Origin: Tectiglobus diatomicola
GTDB taxonomy: Bacteria > Pseudomonadota > Alphaproteobacteria > Rhizobiales > Hyphomicrobiaceae
Assembly: GCA_039583345.1 (NCBI GenBank)
Contig: JAZDSJ010000005.1
Location: forward strand, 62,001-126,000
Direction of reading: 5' to 3'
DNA length: 64,000 nucleotides
Part shown: piece after piece, positions 28,838-38,356 of the stretch
How positions within the stretch are numbered: position 1 is the first letter of the stretch
How the letters are laid out: each line of letters opens with the position of its first letter
Translations under genes and position numbers: made by a program
The notes under the pieces: model-generated
Told to the model about the DNA's origin: nothing
The model's input: only the letters and a program-made list of their open reading frames with translations
Database searches by the model: none

Positions 28838-29773
28838 CTAATCTCCGTTTAATATACGGCTTCGCCAATCCTTATTTAGTTTTTTATATATTGTTTTAGT
28901 TTGGTTTACGTTAGTTTTTTCTATCAAACTAACGTGAGGAAGTGGAGTGCTACTTAATTCAATAGGACGAACTTCTGGTCCAAAACGTTTTTCAGCATGT
29001 AGCTCGATAGCCTGATGATCGTAAACTGGGATAGTCGGGACTGTGTTTAAGGCCTTGAGATGAACAACTTCGTAGCCTTTAATATACAATTCATCTAAGA
29101 GAGACTGAATGCCTCGTGCTGTAGAGATCTGAATGTCATGAAGTAAGATAATACCCTTTCTACGTAATTTTAAATGTCTCATAACTGTATATCGCATCTG
29201 ACTACCACTACGTGTTCTAAAATCGCGAGAATCTATGTCAATAGAAAAAACAGCAATGTTGCGCTGTCGATTGTAGTTAATCATCTCTTTTGGATCAGCA
29301 AGGTAGGGAAAGCGAAAAAATGGTGCGATAGGTTTTCCCAAAGCATGTTGTATAGTGCTTATGCCTAATTCTATTTCTGCTCTACCACGATCATAACTCC
29401 AACGTTTAAGATTCTTATGTGACCAAGTGTGGCTAGCAACTGTGTGACCTGCACTAGCAACTTCACGTACCATTGCAGGATTTGCGACAGCCATGCTTCC
29501 AACCATAAAAAATGTTGCCCTAGTGCAGTGATCGCTCAAAGCCGCAAGTACCTTACGGGTTGTTTTTTTCAATGGGCCGTCGTCAAATGTCAATACAACT
29601 TCTCTATCACGTAGCAGGCTTGCGGTTTTATACTGTACACTACCATGAAGCAGCCCCCCATTCGTATCTATGGTTATCGTACGTGATACACCTAATTTCC
29701 CAGGGCATGCTAATGTGGATGAAAGTTCCTGGAACAATATTACAGCGGTGAAGGTGAAAGCTAGCCGCAGCAT
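28838..29773 (-). CDS. Secreted polysaccharide deacetylase (NodB homology domain)
   Basis: Predicted periplasmic or envelope carbohydrate esterase family 4 enzyme, removing N- or O-acetyl groups from a polymer. An N-terminal signal-like segment (MLRLAFTFTAVILFQELSST) is followed by motif 1 LTFDDGPLKKTT around residue 60, with the catalytic Asp and the metal Asp. The metal-binding HTWSH, motif RFPYLADP and C-terminal ILLHDI (catalytic His) are all present. 311 residues. The start is ATG behind GGAG. It stands alone on the reverse strand. The substrate (peptidoglycan, exopolysaccharide or other) cannot be told. Confidence 0.85.
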   Translation of the reverse strand: MLRLAFTFTAVILFQELSSTLACPGKLGVSRTITIDTNGGLLHGSVQYKTASLLRDREVVLTFDDGPLKKTTRKVLAALSDHCTRATFFMVGSMAVANPAMVREVASAGHTVASHTWSHKNLKRWSYDRGRAEIELGISTIQHALGKPIAPFFRFPYLADPKEMINYNRQRNIAVFSIDIDSRDFRTRSGSQMRYTVMRHLKLRRKGIILLHDIQISTARGIQSLLDELYIKGYEVVHLKALNTVPTIPVYDHQAIELHAEKRFGPEVRPIELSSTPLPHVSLIEKTNVNQTKTIYKKLNKDWRSRILNGD

Positions 29774-30733
29774 TATTATTCTCCTTTTTCATATTTTTTG
29801 AAGCCGACAGAAATATCTGAATAGAAATTTAGAGTAATTAAATCACGATTTTTTAGACTAATTAGTAATAACATATGTATTTTCGTATTTATGAGTTCTA
29901 TTAACTGTTTGAAATATTCTACTTCGCGAAACAGAACGAAATATTAGTTTATAATGTAAATAAAGTGTACGGCGATACACATGCATAATCTATGTATTAA
30001 TCACATGAAATTTCTTCTGATTGCATTTAATTGGATTAATTCGCATAAAAACTATGTAATGTAGATGCGAATTAGATTTTGGCTGTGCCAGATGTTAAAG
30101 GCGTAACTAAGGTTTTTTTAATAGGACACTTGCAAAAACTCTTCTTTGAACGAGTGGCAGATTCATATCAAAATAAACGTTATTTTTAACTTTAAAGTAG
30201 TCTCTAAATCATATTCCATTTCAGTCACTCAGATTATTATGAAATTCAATGTCCACTTACACGTACCAAATTTGTCTTTTTAAATAATGTCAACGATATT
30301 ATGAAAGTTAATATTAAAAAATGCACATTCCGCCGTTCCATTACTTGTAAAAATACTGACTTATTAGATAAGGAATAAAGTGTAATAGATGTATAACACT
30401 TGAATTGATCCTGAAGGCCCTATAGGAGAAGATTTCTAAATCTCATATATCAAGTTTTTTACTAGACCAGCAAGTTGTAATGATCTTGTGTTACTCGTAT
30501 ATCATTAACTCTAGCTTATGGGAAAAAATAATATACGCATATAAATTCTATGTTATAATTTTAAGAGATTGTGAAGATACAGTTTTTCTGTACACCCTTA
30601 CTAAAGGTTGTTTTGCTGGAATATTTGCTACTAATTCTTATGAGATCTTTTGTTTTGTTTCCACTGATACGAGCTAGTTTGATCATCTGTAAATGATACG
30701 AGATAGATAATAAACCTAACATAGATAAGTAAC
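29774..30733. other. Long non-coding stretch between deacetylase and gshA
   Basis: Nearly 1 kb without a supported gene. Small open frames around 30480-30840 occur on both strands, overlap each other and resemble nothing known. The region lies downstream of gshA and upstream of the deacetylase, both on the reverse strand, so the deacetylase promoter probably lies at its left end. Confidence 0.4.
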
Positions 30734-32116
30734 TTAGAAAGCATATTCTTTGAAAATGCGGCAGACTTCTCCATTCCAAGAATTATAGTAACGATTAAGC
30801 AGTTCGTCCGCAGGTGCGCGTGCGGAAGCAGCAACTTCATGAACAGAATCTAGAAAAATTGTCTCATCATCACCTTTACTATTCAGCTTGCGCCGGCTTT
30901 TTAAGCCTGCTTCGGATATACGAACCGCTTCTCGAGTTACTTCTAGAATTGTTGTTTTGCGAAAAGGCGCTTCTAGTCCTAATTCCGGTATCCTATTGCG
31001 CAGGTCGAGATGTTCCTCCACAGTCCAGTCTTTGACCAGATCCCAAGCTGCATCAAGGGCAGTTTCAGCATAAAGCAACCCTACCCAGAATGCTGGAAGT
31101 GCACAAATTTGACGCCAAGGACCTCCGTCTGCGCCACGCATTTCCATAAAGCGTTTTAAACGTACTTCGGGAAAGAGCGTGGTTAGATGATCTGACCAAT
31201 TGTCTTCAGTTGGTTTTTCACCTGGCAATTGATCAAGTTGTCCTTTCATAAATTTACGAAATGATGCGCCTGCTACATCAATATACTTTCCATTTCGATA
31301 GACATAATACATAGGAACGTCGAGTGCATAATCGACATAGCGCTCATAACCCATACCGTCTTCAAAAGCAAAGGGTAGCATGCCTGTACGATTTGGATCG
31401 GTATCTAGCCAAATCTTGCTGCGCATTGATTTGAAGCCATTGGGAGCGTTTTCCGTAAATGGAGATGACGCAAAAAGAGCAGTTGCTACGGGTTGCAGTG
31501 CAAGTGAAACGCGAAGCTTTTTTACCATATCAGCTTCAGATTCATAATCTAGATTAACCTGAATAGTGCAGGTGCGATACATCATATCTAGGCCGCTAAT
31601 TCCAACTTGGGGCATGTAACGCTTCATTACTCCGTAACGTTTCTTAGGCATATTTGGCATCTCTTGACGCTGCCAAGTAGGAGCAAAGCCAGTTCCGATA
31701 AAACCAATATCAAGTCGATCTCCAATTTCGAGAGCTTCGCTTAGGTGTTGGCCTGCTTCAGCACAGGTTTCATGTAAACTTTCTACAGGAGCGCCTGAGA
31801 GCTCGAATTGACCACCTGGTTCAAGGGAAATATTTTCAGATGTCAGCCCATTATTGCGTTTTAGAGCGACTAAGGTTTGGTCTTCATATATGGGATCCCA
31901 ATTATAGTCATTAATTAGACTTCGCATCAGGGTGTAGATACCAGGATCGCCATTATAAGCTACAGGATTGAGGTTTGACCTATGAAACACGAATTTCTCA
32001 TGTTCAGTACCTATACGCCATCTGTTTCTTGGCTTCTCACCAATAGTAATCCAATTTACAAGGTCATCATATGTTTCAATTGGCGGGCTGATCGCCTCGG
32101 GGTTTTTTATTGACAT
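30734..32116 (-). CDS. gshA: Glutamate--cysteine ligase (plant/alphaproteobacterial type)
   Basis: ATP-dependent first step of glutathione synthesis, joining glutamate and cysteine through the gamma-carboxyl. RWRIGTEHEKFVFHRSNLNP near the N-terminus holds the ATP/Mg ligands. NISLEPGGQFELSGAPVESL and TCTIQVNLDYESEADMVKKL are signatures of the plant-like group, which is unrelated in length to E. coli GshA. 460 residues. The start is ATG 32116 behind AAAGG. It lies downstream of rsmE on the same strand, matching the ubiA / rsmE-gshA arrangement of many alphaproteobacteria. Confidence 0.94.
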   Translation of the reverse strand: MSIKNPEAISPPIETYDDLVNWITIGEKPRNRWRIGTEHEKFVFHRSNLNPVAYNGDPGIYTLMRSLINDYNWDPIYEDQTLVALKRNNGLTSENISLEPGGQFELSGAPVESLHETCAEAGQHLSEALEIGDRLDIGFIGTGFAPTWQRQEMPNMPKKRYGVMKRYMPQVGISGLDMMYRTCTIQVNLDYESEADMVKKLRVSLALQPVATALFASSPFTENAPNGFKSMRSKIWLDTDPNRTGMLPFAFEDGMGYERYVDYALDVPMYYVYRNGKYIDVAGASFRKFMKGQLDQLPGEKPTEDNWSDHLTTLFPEVRLKRFMEMRGADGGPWRQICALPAFWVGLLYAETALDAAWDLVKDWTVEEHLDLRNRIPELGLEAPFRKTTILEVTREAVRISEAGLKSRRKLNSKGDDETIFLDSVHEVAASARAPADELLNRYYNSWNGEVCRIFKEYAF

Positions 32117-32256
32117 AGCTAGGCCTTTCTTGAGTAGCTTGTAAACTTACACAATCATCATTTGTTTGGGTGCTCAGTAATTATACTAAACGGTGTATTA
32201 TGTTATTACGTGTATAATCTCACGATTGTACTCAAGTATTTATGATGGATGAAAAC

Positions 32257-33009
32257 TCATGAAATGTTTTGCCAATCGCCAATCACAGCATTTACTAATG
32301 CTAAAGCTGCAACGGCTGCCGTATCTGCACGCATAATTCGTGGGCCAAGCGAAATTCTACGAACATAAAGTTGATCTAACAAAAAGTTACGTTCATAGTC
32401 ACTAAAGCCACCCTCGGGACCTACTAAAACTGCAATTTTACCACGCCTAACTTCCTCAAGTACTCTTATGGGAGACGAAACATCAGCATTTTCATCTGAA
32501 AATATCAGAATACGTTCGGCATCCCAAGAATTTAAGCATTCTAGTAATTTTTCGGGTTTACGTATCTCGGGTATACGTAGTATTCCACACTGTTGGGAAG
32601 CTTTGATTACATTGTCATAAATACGTTTTAAATTAATGCTGTTAGCCACTGTGTGCTTCGTGTAAATAGGTTGGATTTTAGCTACGCCTAGTTCTGTCAC
32701 TTTTTGGACCATGTAATCTAAGCGTTCGCGCTTGAGCGGGGCAAATAAAAATTGAATGTCAGGTCCGTTAGTTTGTGGACGATTTTGAGAAATTAATTCA
32801 AGACTACACGTACGTTTATCTTGTTGATTAAGACGCGCATACCATTCGCCATCACGTCCGTTGAAAATTAGAATTATATTCCCGTTTTTTAAACGCAGAA
32901 CATTAAAAAGATAATTTATCTGCAAAGGCGTGCACCAGATACGTTTGCCAGATTCTTCCATAGAATCATTGCAAAAAAGTCGTTGCGATTTAAAGTCATG
33001 TATGGGCAT
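32257..33009 (-). CDS. rsmE: 16S rRNA (uracil-1498-N3)-methyltransferase
   Basis: SPOUT-fold methyltransferase modifying U1498 of 16S rRNA. The N-terminal PUA-like domain includes HDFKSQRLFCNDS and LRLKNGNIILIFNGRDGEWY. The knot region has KRERLDYMVQKVTELGVAKI, AVLVGPEGGFSDYERNFL and the end SLGPRIMRADTAAVAALALV, all diagnostic. 250 residues. Its start faces ubiA about 160 bases away, so the two genes share a divergent promoter region. Confidence 0.94.
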   Translation of the reverse strand: MPIHDFKSQRLFCNDSMEESGKRIWCTPLQINYLFNVLRLKNGNIILIFNGRDGEWYARLNQQDKRTCSLELISQNRPQTNGPDIQFLFAPLKRERLDYMVQKVTELGVAKIQPIYTKHTVANSINLKRIYDNVIKASQQCGILRIPEIRKPEKLLECLNSWDAERILIFSDENADVSSPIRVLEEVRRGKIAVLVGPEGGFSDYERNFLLDQLYVRRISLGPRIMRADTAAVAALALVNAVIGDWQNIS

Positions 33010-33166
33010 GTGTCTTGATATTTATATATTTTACTGGATATTGTGCAATTTGTTCTTTTATATTCTTAATTAAGATAAAAGAAATCAACTTGTTTATCTT
33101 TGAAAGTCAAGGTAATTGCATTGTTGTGAGCAGAAACTATGCCTAGCAATGTAAAACATTAAACTA

Positions 33167-34105
33167 ATGAGCCAAAATATAAGTCGTTCATCCATAATTG
33201 CAGATGCGCTTTCAGACAACTGGGTTGATAAATACGCACCTGAGTCGCTTAAACCGTATTTCAAATTAGCCCGGCTTGATCGGCCAGCGGGGCTGTGGCT
33301 TTTACTTTTGCCCTGTTGGTTGGGGCAGTTGCTTTCGGAGTTGGAGGCAGGACATTATTTTCCTGACCTCTATTTCATGTTTTTATTTGCGGTAGGGGCA
33401 TTTGTAATGCGAGGCGCAGGATGCACTTGGAACGATATCATTGATCGTGATTATGATGGGCGAGTTGCGCGAACTGCCTTGCGTCCTATCCCCTCCGGTC
33501 AGGTCTCGGTAAAAGAAGCTTTTCTTTTCGCAGTTAGCTTGAGTTTAATAGGCTTTTTAACGATAATACAATTTAATATATTTACAGTATTTCTTGGAAT
33601 CTCATCGTTAGGATTGGTTGCGGCTTATCCATTCGCTAAACGTTACACATATTGGCCACAGCTCCTGCTCGGACTGACCTTTAAGTGGGGTGTTCTCGTA
33701 GGTTGGGCTGCAGTTCAGGGTGAGCTTTCGTTTGCACCTATAGTTTTATACGTTGGTTGTGTTTTTTGGACTATTGGTTACGATACTATATATGCCCATC
33801 AAGATAGGGATGATGATGCTATGTTAGGTCTGAAATCTACCGCTATTCGTTTTGGTGATAACACGCCAAGATGGCTGTTATTTTTCTATTTTTCTGCATT
33901 ATTCTTTTGGTGCATTGCGGCTGCGGTTGCTGGTGCCGGCGTCTTCACAATGCTTGGTTTAAGCGCTATTATGATACATTTTACATGGCAGATTGTGACG
34001 CTTGATATTACAGACGGAGCGAAGTGCCTTTTTAGATTTAAATCTAATAATTCTGTTGGATTGATATTTTTAATTGGAATACTCTTCGACATATTATTAC
34101 GGTAA
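33167..34105 (+). CDS. ubiA: 4-hydroxybenzoate polyprenyltransferase
   Basis: Integral-membrane prenyltransferase attaching the polyprenyl tail to 4-hydroxybenzoate in ubiquinone synthesis, the quinone used by the complex I encoded nearby. The two aspartate-rich motifs are NDIIDRDYDGRVARTALRP near residue 89 and AHQDRDDDAMLGLKSTAIRF near residue 210. There are about eight or nine helices in 312 residues. YKYAPESLKPY-like N-terminal residues (VDKYAPESLKPYFKLARLDR) are typical of alphaproteobacteria. It is divergent from rsmE. Confidence 0.94.
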   Translation: MSQNISRSSIIADALSDNWVDKYAPESLKPYFKLARLDRPAGLWLLLLPCWLGQLLSELEAGHYFPDLYFMFLFAVGAFVMRGAGCTWNDIIDRDYDGRVARTALRPIPSGQVSVKEAFLFAVSLSLIGFLTIIQFNIFTVFLGISSLGLVAAYPFAKRYTYWPQLLLGLTFKWGVLVGWAAVQGELSFAPIVLYVGCVFWTIGYDTIYAHQDRDDDAMLGLKSTAIRFGDNTPRWLLFFYFSALFFWCIAAAVAGAGVFTMLGLSAIMIHFTWQIVTLDITDGAKCLFRFKSNNSVGLIFLIGILFDILLR

Positions 34106-34433
34106 ATAAAAGACTGAAGTTTTAAAAAAGTTCATATCAATAACGTTCTTAAAACTGAATAACATCAGATAGTATTCAAATTTTTAAGTCATCTAAATAA
34201 CATAAAGGTAATCGTAACTAGTAATTATAGAGTTTGAATTCATTTGATGAAGGACTTTTATAACACAATCTCAAAAAACTTTTTCATATAACATATGAAT
34301 TAAGATCTGAGTAAGTCCAGGTATGGCGCAACACTATGCATCATGCGGTTTCTATTGACGACATGAAATAATGTCAAGATGTTGTCTATGGTTGTGCAAC
34401 TTTGATAATAATATACGTAAGTAAGGAAATATC
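34106..34433. other. Intergenic region ubiA / DUF4170 gene
   Basis: 330 bases, AT-rich, no feature recognised beyond the AAGGAA ribosome site of the next gene at its right end. Confidence 0.35.
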
Positions 34434-34670
34434 ATGACAAAAGAAGAACAATCTAGACAGATACTACACTTAGTTTTTGGTGGTGAGTTAGAAGATGTAA
34501 GCAGTATTGTCTTTAAAGATCTAGATAAACTAGATGTAGTTGGTATATATCCAAGCTACGAAGCAGCGTACGATAACTGGAAAAGTGCGGCGCAACGTAC
34601 GGTTGATAACGCTCAAATTCGTTATTTTATAATTCCGCTAGACAAGCTGATCAAAGAAAACGACTTGTAA
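34434..34670 (+). CDS. DUF4170 domain protein
   Basis: A 78-residue soluble protein that fits the alphaproteobacterial DUF4170 family over its full length: ILHLVFGGELEDVSS, LDKLDVVGIYPSYEAAYDNW and SAAQRTVDNAQIRYFIIPLD. The family is conserved in Alphaproteobacteria and commonly lies near ubiA, as here. Its function is not known to me. Start ATG 34434 follows AAGGAA. Survival of this small gene in an eroded region suggests it is needed. Confidence 0.85.
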   Translation: MTKEEQSRQILHLVFGGELEDVSSIVFKDLDKLDVVGIYPSYEAAYDNWKSAAQRTVDNAQIRYFIIPLDKLIKENDL

Positions 34671-35530
34671 CTTCATTAAGTTTTTTGCTTGTTGATATAG
34701 ATCAAGGGTTGTGGTGAACTGGCACAGAAAGTTATTGTAATTTTAACTACTGCTGTGTCTTTCCCACATATCTAGGTTCGATCAGGTCTATGAAAACAAT
34801 TAAGTATCATTAGAAACATATTGATGCATACCAAATCATTTTCTAAAAAGTAGAGATTCTCGCTGGTATATTTTGTTAGCCAGCAGGAACTAATTATCGA
34901 GCGATAAAACAGGCTGCTTACTTATCTCGGCTTTAGATCCCCATTAAACTAGTGTACTTTTTCTTCTTGCTAGCCTTAGTGACAAAATATATTTAAATTG
35001 TAAATGTAATATTCTTAGTAAATCATTAATTTCATAATTTTTGCAATCAAAAAAGCTCAATTATGAGTATTATCAATATCTTTTATCAGAAATGTCAAAA
35101 CTAAAAAAATTAGTTAAATATTAGTAGCATATTATATAATATAATATCATATGCTTATAAGTTATTAAATTTCTGAAAGCAAATGTTTTTTAATGTGAGT
35201 TTCTAAATAAAATAAATATTGTATTACAGGAGCATTTAAAATTATTGATATTTTGATATAAATCTAATTTAATGGGGTCATGTAAGCTCAATCTTCCCCA
35301 ACACATGCCAGTTAGTTGTTTGAAGAAAAAGTAAAAACATCACTTTGAACTTTTTTCATGATTAGGTTGAAGATCTCTCATAGATATAACTTGCAGCGAG
35401 GTCTGATTACAAAGTATAAGCTCTTAACAATAATCAAATACTTTATCGAGGGTCTGCGAGCGATGTTTCTGATAAATACTTAAATTGGAAGTATAATCGC
35501 TCAGCGATATTTAAAATAACGAGAAACTCA
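34671..35530. other. Long non-coding stretch before alaS
   Basis: AT-rich and stop-rich. recA commonly precedes alaS in alphaproteobacteria, but no RecA remnant is visible. A short inverted repeat AGCATAT/ATATGCT with a 16-base AT loop lies at 35126-35155, without obvious meaning. Confidence 0.4.
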
Positions 35531-38206
35531 ATGATCGGCGTCAACGATATTCGCAGCGCTTTTATTAATTTTTATGTTAAAAATGGCCATGAAAAAGTGG
35601 CATCTTCATCTCTTGTGCCTAGTAACGATCCTTCATTGATGTTTACCAACGCTGGAATGGTTCAATTCAAAAATATTTTTACAGGTCAAGAGCATAGTTC
35701 ATATAGTAAAGCAACTACATCGCAAAAATGTGTACGGGCTGGCGGAAAGCATAACGACTTAGATAATGTTGGTTATACCGCGCGTCATCATACTTTTTTT
35801 GAAATGATGGGCAACTTTTCATTTGGAGATTATTTTAAAGATACAGCCATTGAGCTAGCTTGGGATTTGGTAACAAAAGAATTTTGTTTAAATCCAAGAA
35901 AGCTATATGTCACAGTTTATCATGAAGACGAGCAATCATTTAATATCTGGAAAAAACTAACTGGTTTTACAGAAGAAAAAATTATTCGTATTGATTCAAC
36001 TGATAACTTCTGGACTATGGGAGATACTGGACCATGTGGACCCTGTTCGGAGATTTTTTACGATCACGGCGATAAATTTTTGGGTGGTCCCCCAGGTTCG
36101 ACTGAGCAAGATGGCGATCGCTTCGTTGAAATTTGGAACCTTGTATTCATGCAGTTTGAGCATATTACACCAGAGTTGCGTATTGATCTGCCAAAACCAT
36201 CGATTGATACAGGTATGGGATTAGAACGTGTTGCTGCCCTGTTACAGGGTACTCACGACAATTATGAAACAGATCTATTTCGAACACTAATAGCAGCTTC
36301 TGAGGAGGCGACGAAAGTCAAGGCAGTTGGTGAAGCCCTTTTCAGCCATCGTGTAATTGCTGACCACTTGCGAGCATCGAGTTTCCTCATAGCTGATGGA
36401 GTATTACCATCTAATGAAGGTCGTGGATACGTGCTTAGACGTATCATGCGACGCGCTATGCGGCATGCACATATACTTGGCGCAAAAGATCCATTGCTGC
36501 ATCGTTTGGTGGATGTAATGGTAAATTTGATGGGAACAACTTATCCTGAGTTGAAACACGATAAAGAGTTTATTTCACAAACTTTGTATTTGGAAGAGAG
36601 TCGTTTTCACAAAACTTTGGATCGCGGTATCACGCTACTGAAAAATAAAACAGAAGCTTTGTCTAAAGGTGATGTACTATCTGGTGACATAGCATTTCGT
36701 TTGTATGACACTTATGGCTTTCCCCTTGATCTAACACAAGATGCACTACGAGCTAGAGATATTGGTGTAGATGTTAATGCGTTTCATAAAGCAATGGAAA
36801 TACAAAAAACGGAGGCACGTTCAGCCTGGAAAGGTTCCGGGGAGGCTGCTATTGAAAAAGTTTGGTTTGAATTGCGTGAACAAATAGGAGTTACAGAGTT
36901 TGTCGGTTACGAAACGGAAAAATTTAGAGATGAGATTCGTGCCATCGTTGAAAATGGTAGAGAAGTTTCATCAGCAAGAGTGGGGGATAAAGTTCAAATA
37001 ATAACCTGTCAGACACCATTTTATGCTGAGAGTGGTGGTCAGTCAGGTGATAAAGGCCTTATTACTTGTGGTGAAGCTTCTACATTTCAAGTCTTAGATA
37101 CACAGAAAAAGGCAGGTGCTCTATATGTCCATATTGGTAAAGTAATCGACGGTACATTCAAAGTTGGAGATACTGTTGATCTTGAGGTTGATCATTGGAT
37201 TCGCTCAGCTACGTGTTCGAATCACTCCGCGACGCACTTGTTACATAAAGCTCTACGTATAGTATTAGGCAATCATGTAGTTCAAAAGGGTTCGTATGTT
37301 GGACCAGATCGACTTCGTTTTGATTTTACACATCCTAGACCCATGAACTATGAGGAATTATTTGAGGTTGAGAAGCTAGTTAACAGTTATGTATTCCAAA
37401 ACTCTGTTGTTCAGACTCACATTATGGCGTATAAGGATGCGTTAAAACTAGGTGCTACAGCACTGTTTGGTGAAAAGTATGGTGTTGAAGTCCGTGTAGT
37501 TTCTATGGGTAATTATGAAGATATTTCAGTATCAAATGGGGCATGGTCGGTAGAACTATGCGGTGGTACACACGTGGTACGAACTGGAGATATTGGCCTA
37601 ATTCATGTGCTTGGGGAGATGGCATCTTCTTCAGGGGTTCGGCGTATAGAGGCCTTGTCGGCGCAGAGGGCTAGGATGCATTTGACATCGCAGGATAAGC
37701 GTATGAGTGAACTATCTAGCCTTTTGCGCGTAAAATCCGAGAATGTTGTAGAGCGAGTTACAGCTCTTGTTGAAGAGAGTAAACAACTAGGGCGGAAATT
37801 AGCTGAGGCAAAACGAGAGCTGGCACTCGGTAGTGTTGTAGTGGGTAATTTCTCTTCACCTGAAAATAACATCCGTCATATTGATGGTGTAAAATTTCTT
37901 TCGCGTTTAGTTAAAGGATTACGTCCTAAAGATCTACGTAGTTTAGTTGATAGTGGTAAAGATCAAGTTGGCTCAGGTATAGTTGCCATTATTGGTGTAA
38001 CAGACGATGGTAAAGCGGGTTTATCTGTGGGTGTAACAGCCGACTTAACAGAGCGTTTTAATGCAGTAGATCTTGCTAAAGTGGGTGCTTTGGCTCTCGG
38101 TAGTAAGGGTGGCGGTGGTAGACCGGATATGGCGCAGGCAGGTGGCCCAGATGGCGCTAAGGCCGTTGATGCACTTAAAGCTATTGAACTGTTTTTAACA
38201 GAATAA
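35531..38206 (+). CDS. alaS: Alanyl-tRNA synthetase
   Basis: Class II synthetase charging tRNA-Ala, with its own editing domain. The catalytic core has MFTNAGMVQFKNIFTGQE, ARHHTFFEMMGNFSFGDYFK and GMGLERVAALLQG. The editing domain carries NHSATHLLHKAL and the zinc-binding CGGTHV. The C-terminal DHHA1-like domain ends in GSKGGGGRPDMAQAGGPDG. The 891 residues are full length. The start is ATG 35531, with a weak AACGAGAAA ribosome site. It stands isolated, with long gaps upstream. Confidence 0.96.
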   Translation: MIGVNDIRSAFINFYVKNGHEKVASSSLVPSNDPSLMFTNAGMVQFKNIFTGQEHSSYSKATTSQKCVRAGGKHNDLDNVGYTARHHTFFEMMGNFSFGDYFKDTAIELAWDLVTKEFCLNPRKLYVTVYHEDEQSFNIWKKLTGFTEEKIIRIDSTDNFWTMGDTGPCGPCSEIFYDHGDKFLGGPPGSTEQDGDRFVEIWNLVFMQFEHITPELRIDLPKPSIDTGMGLERVAALLQGTHDNYETDLFRTLIAASEEATKVKAVGEALFSHRVIADHLRASSFLIADGVLPSNEGRGYVLRRIMRRAMRHAHILGAKDPLLHRLVDVMVNLMGTTYPELKHDKEFISQTLYLEESRFHKTLDRGITLLKNKTEALSKGDVLSGDIAFRLYDTYGFPLDLTQDALRARDIGVDVNAFHKAMEIQKTEARSAWKGSGEAAIEKVWFELREQIGVTEFVGYETEKFRDEIRAIVENGREVSSARVGDKVQIITCQTPFYAESGGQSGDKGLITCGEASTFQVLDTQKKAGALYVHIGKVIDGTFKVGDTVDLEVDHWIRSATCSNHSATHLLHKALRIVLGNHVVQKGSYVGPDRLRFDFTHPRPMNYEELFEVEKLVNSYVFQNSVVQTHIMAYKDALKLGATALFGEKYGVEVRVVSMGNYEDISVSNGAWSVELCGGTHVVRTGDIGLIHVLGEMASSSGVRRIEALSAQRARMHLTSQDKRMSELSSLLRVKSENVVERVTALVEESKQLGRKLAEAKRELALGSVVVGNFSSPENNIRHIDGVKFLSRLVKGLRPKDLRSLVDSGKDQVGSGIVAIIGVTDDGKAGLSVGVTADLTERFNAVDLAKVGALALGSKGGGGRPDMAQAGGPDGAKAVDALKAIELFLTE

Positions 38207-38356
38207 TGTGTTGGCAATGGACCGGTAATCTGCACAGCATTCCCCTCTTGAAGTCATGCAAAATTGAATTGTCGGACTCTACTTTCATTCTATTGACTTA
38301 AGAGTTTAACTTACAGCTTAGTAATTATTGGATAGTGGCTTGAAAGAGGGGAATTA

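Noticed and set aside
30480..30840. Overlapping 65-73-codon frames on both strands downstream of gshA
   Set aside because: Mutually overlapping, AT-driven composition, no ribosome site and no recognisable motif.
34860..34900. Possible stem (GCTGG...CCAGC) after the DUF4170 gene
   Set aside because: Only a five-base stem, no T-tract, and nearly 200 bases past the stop.
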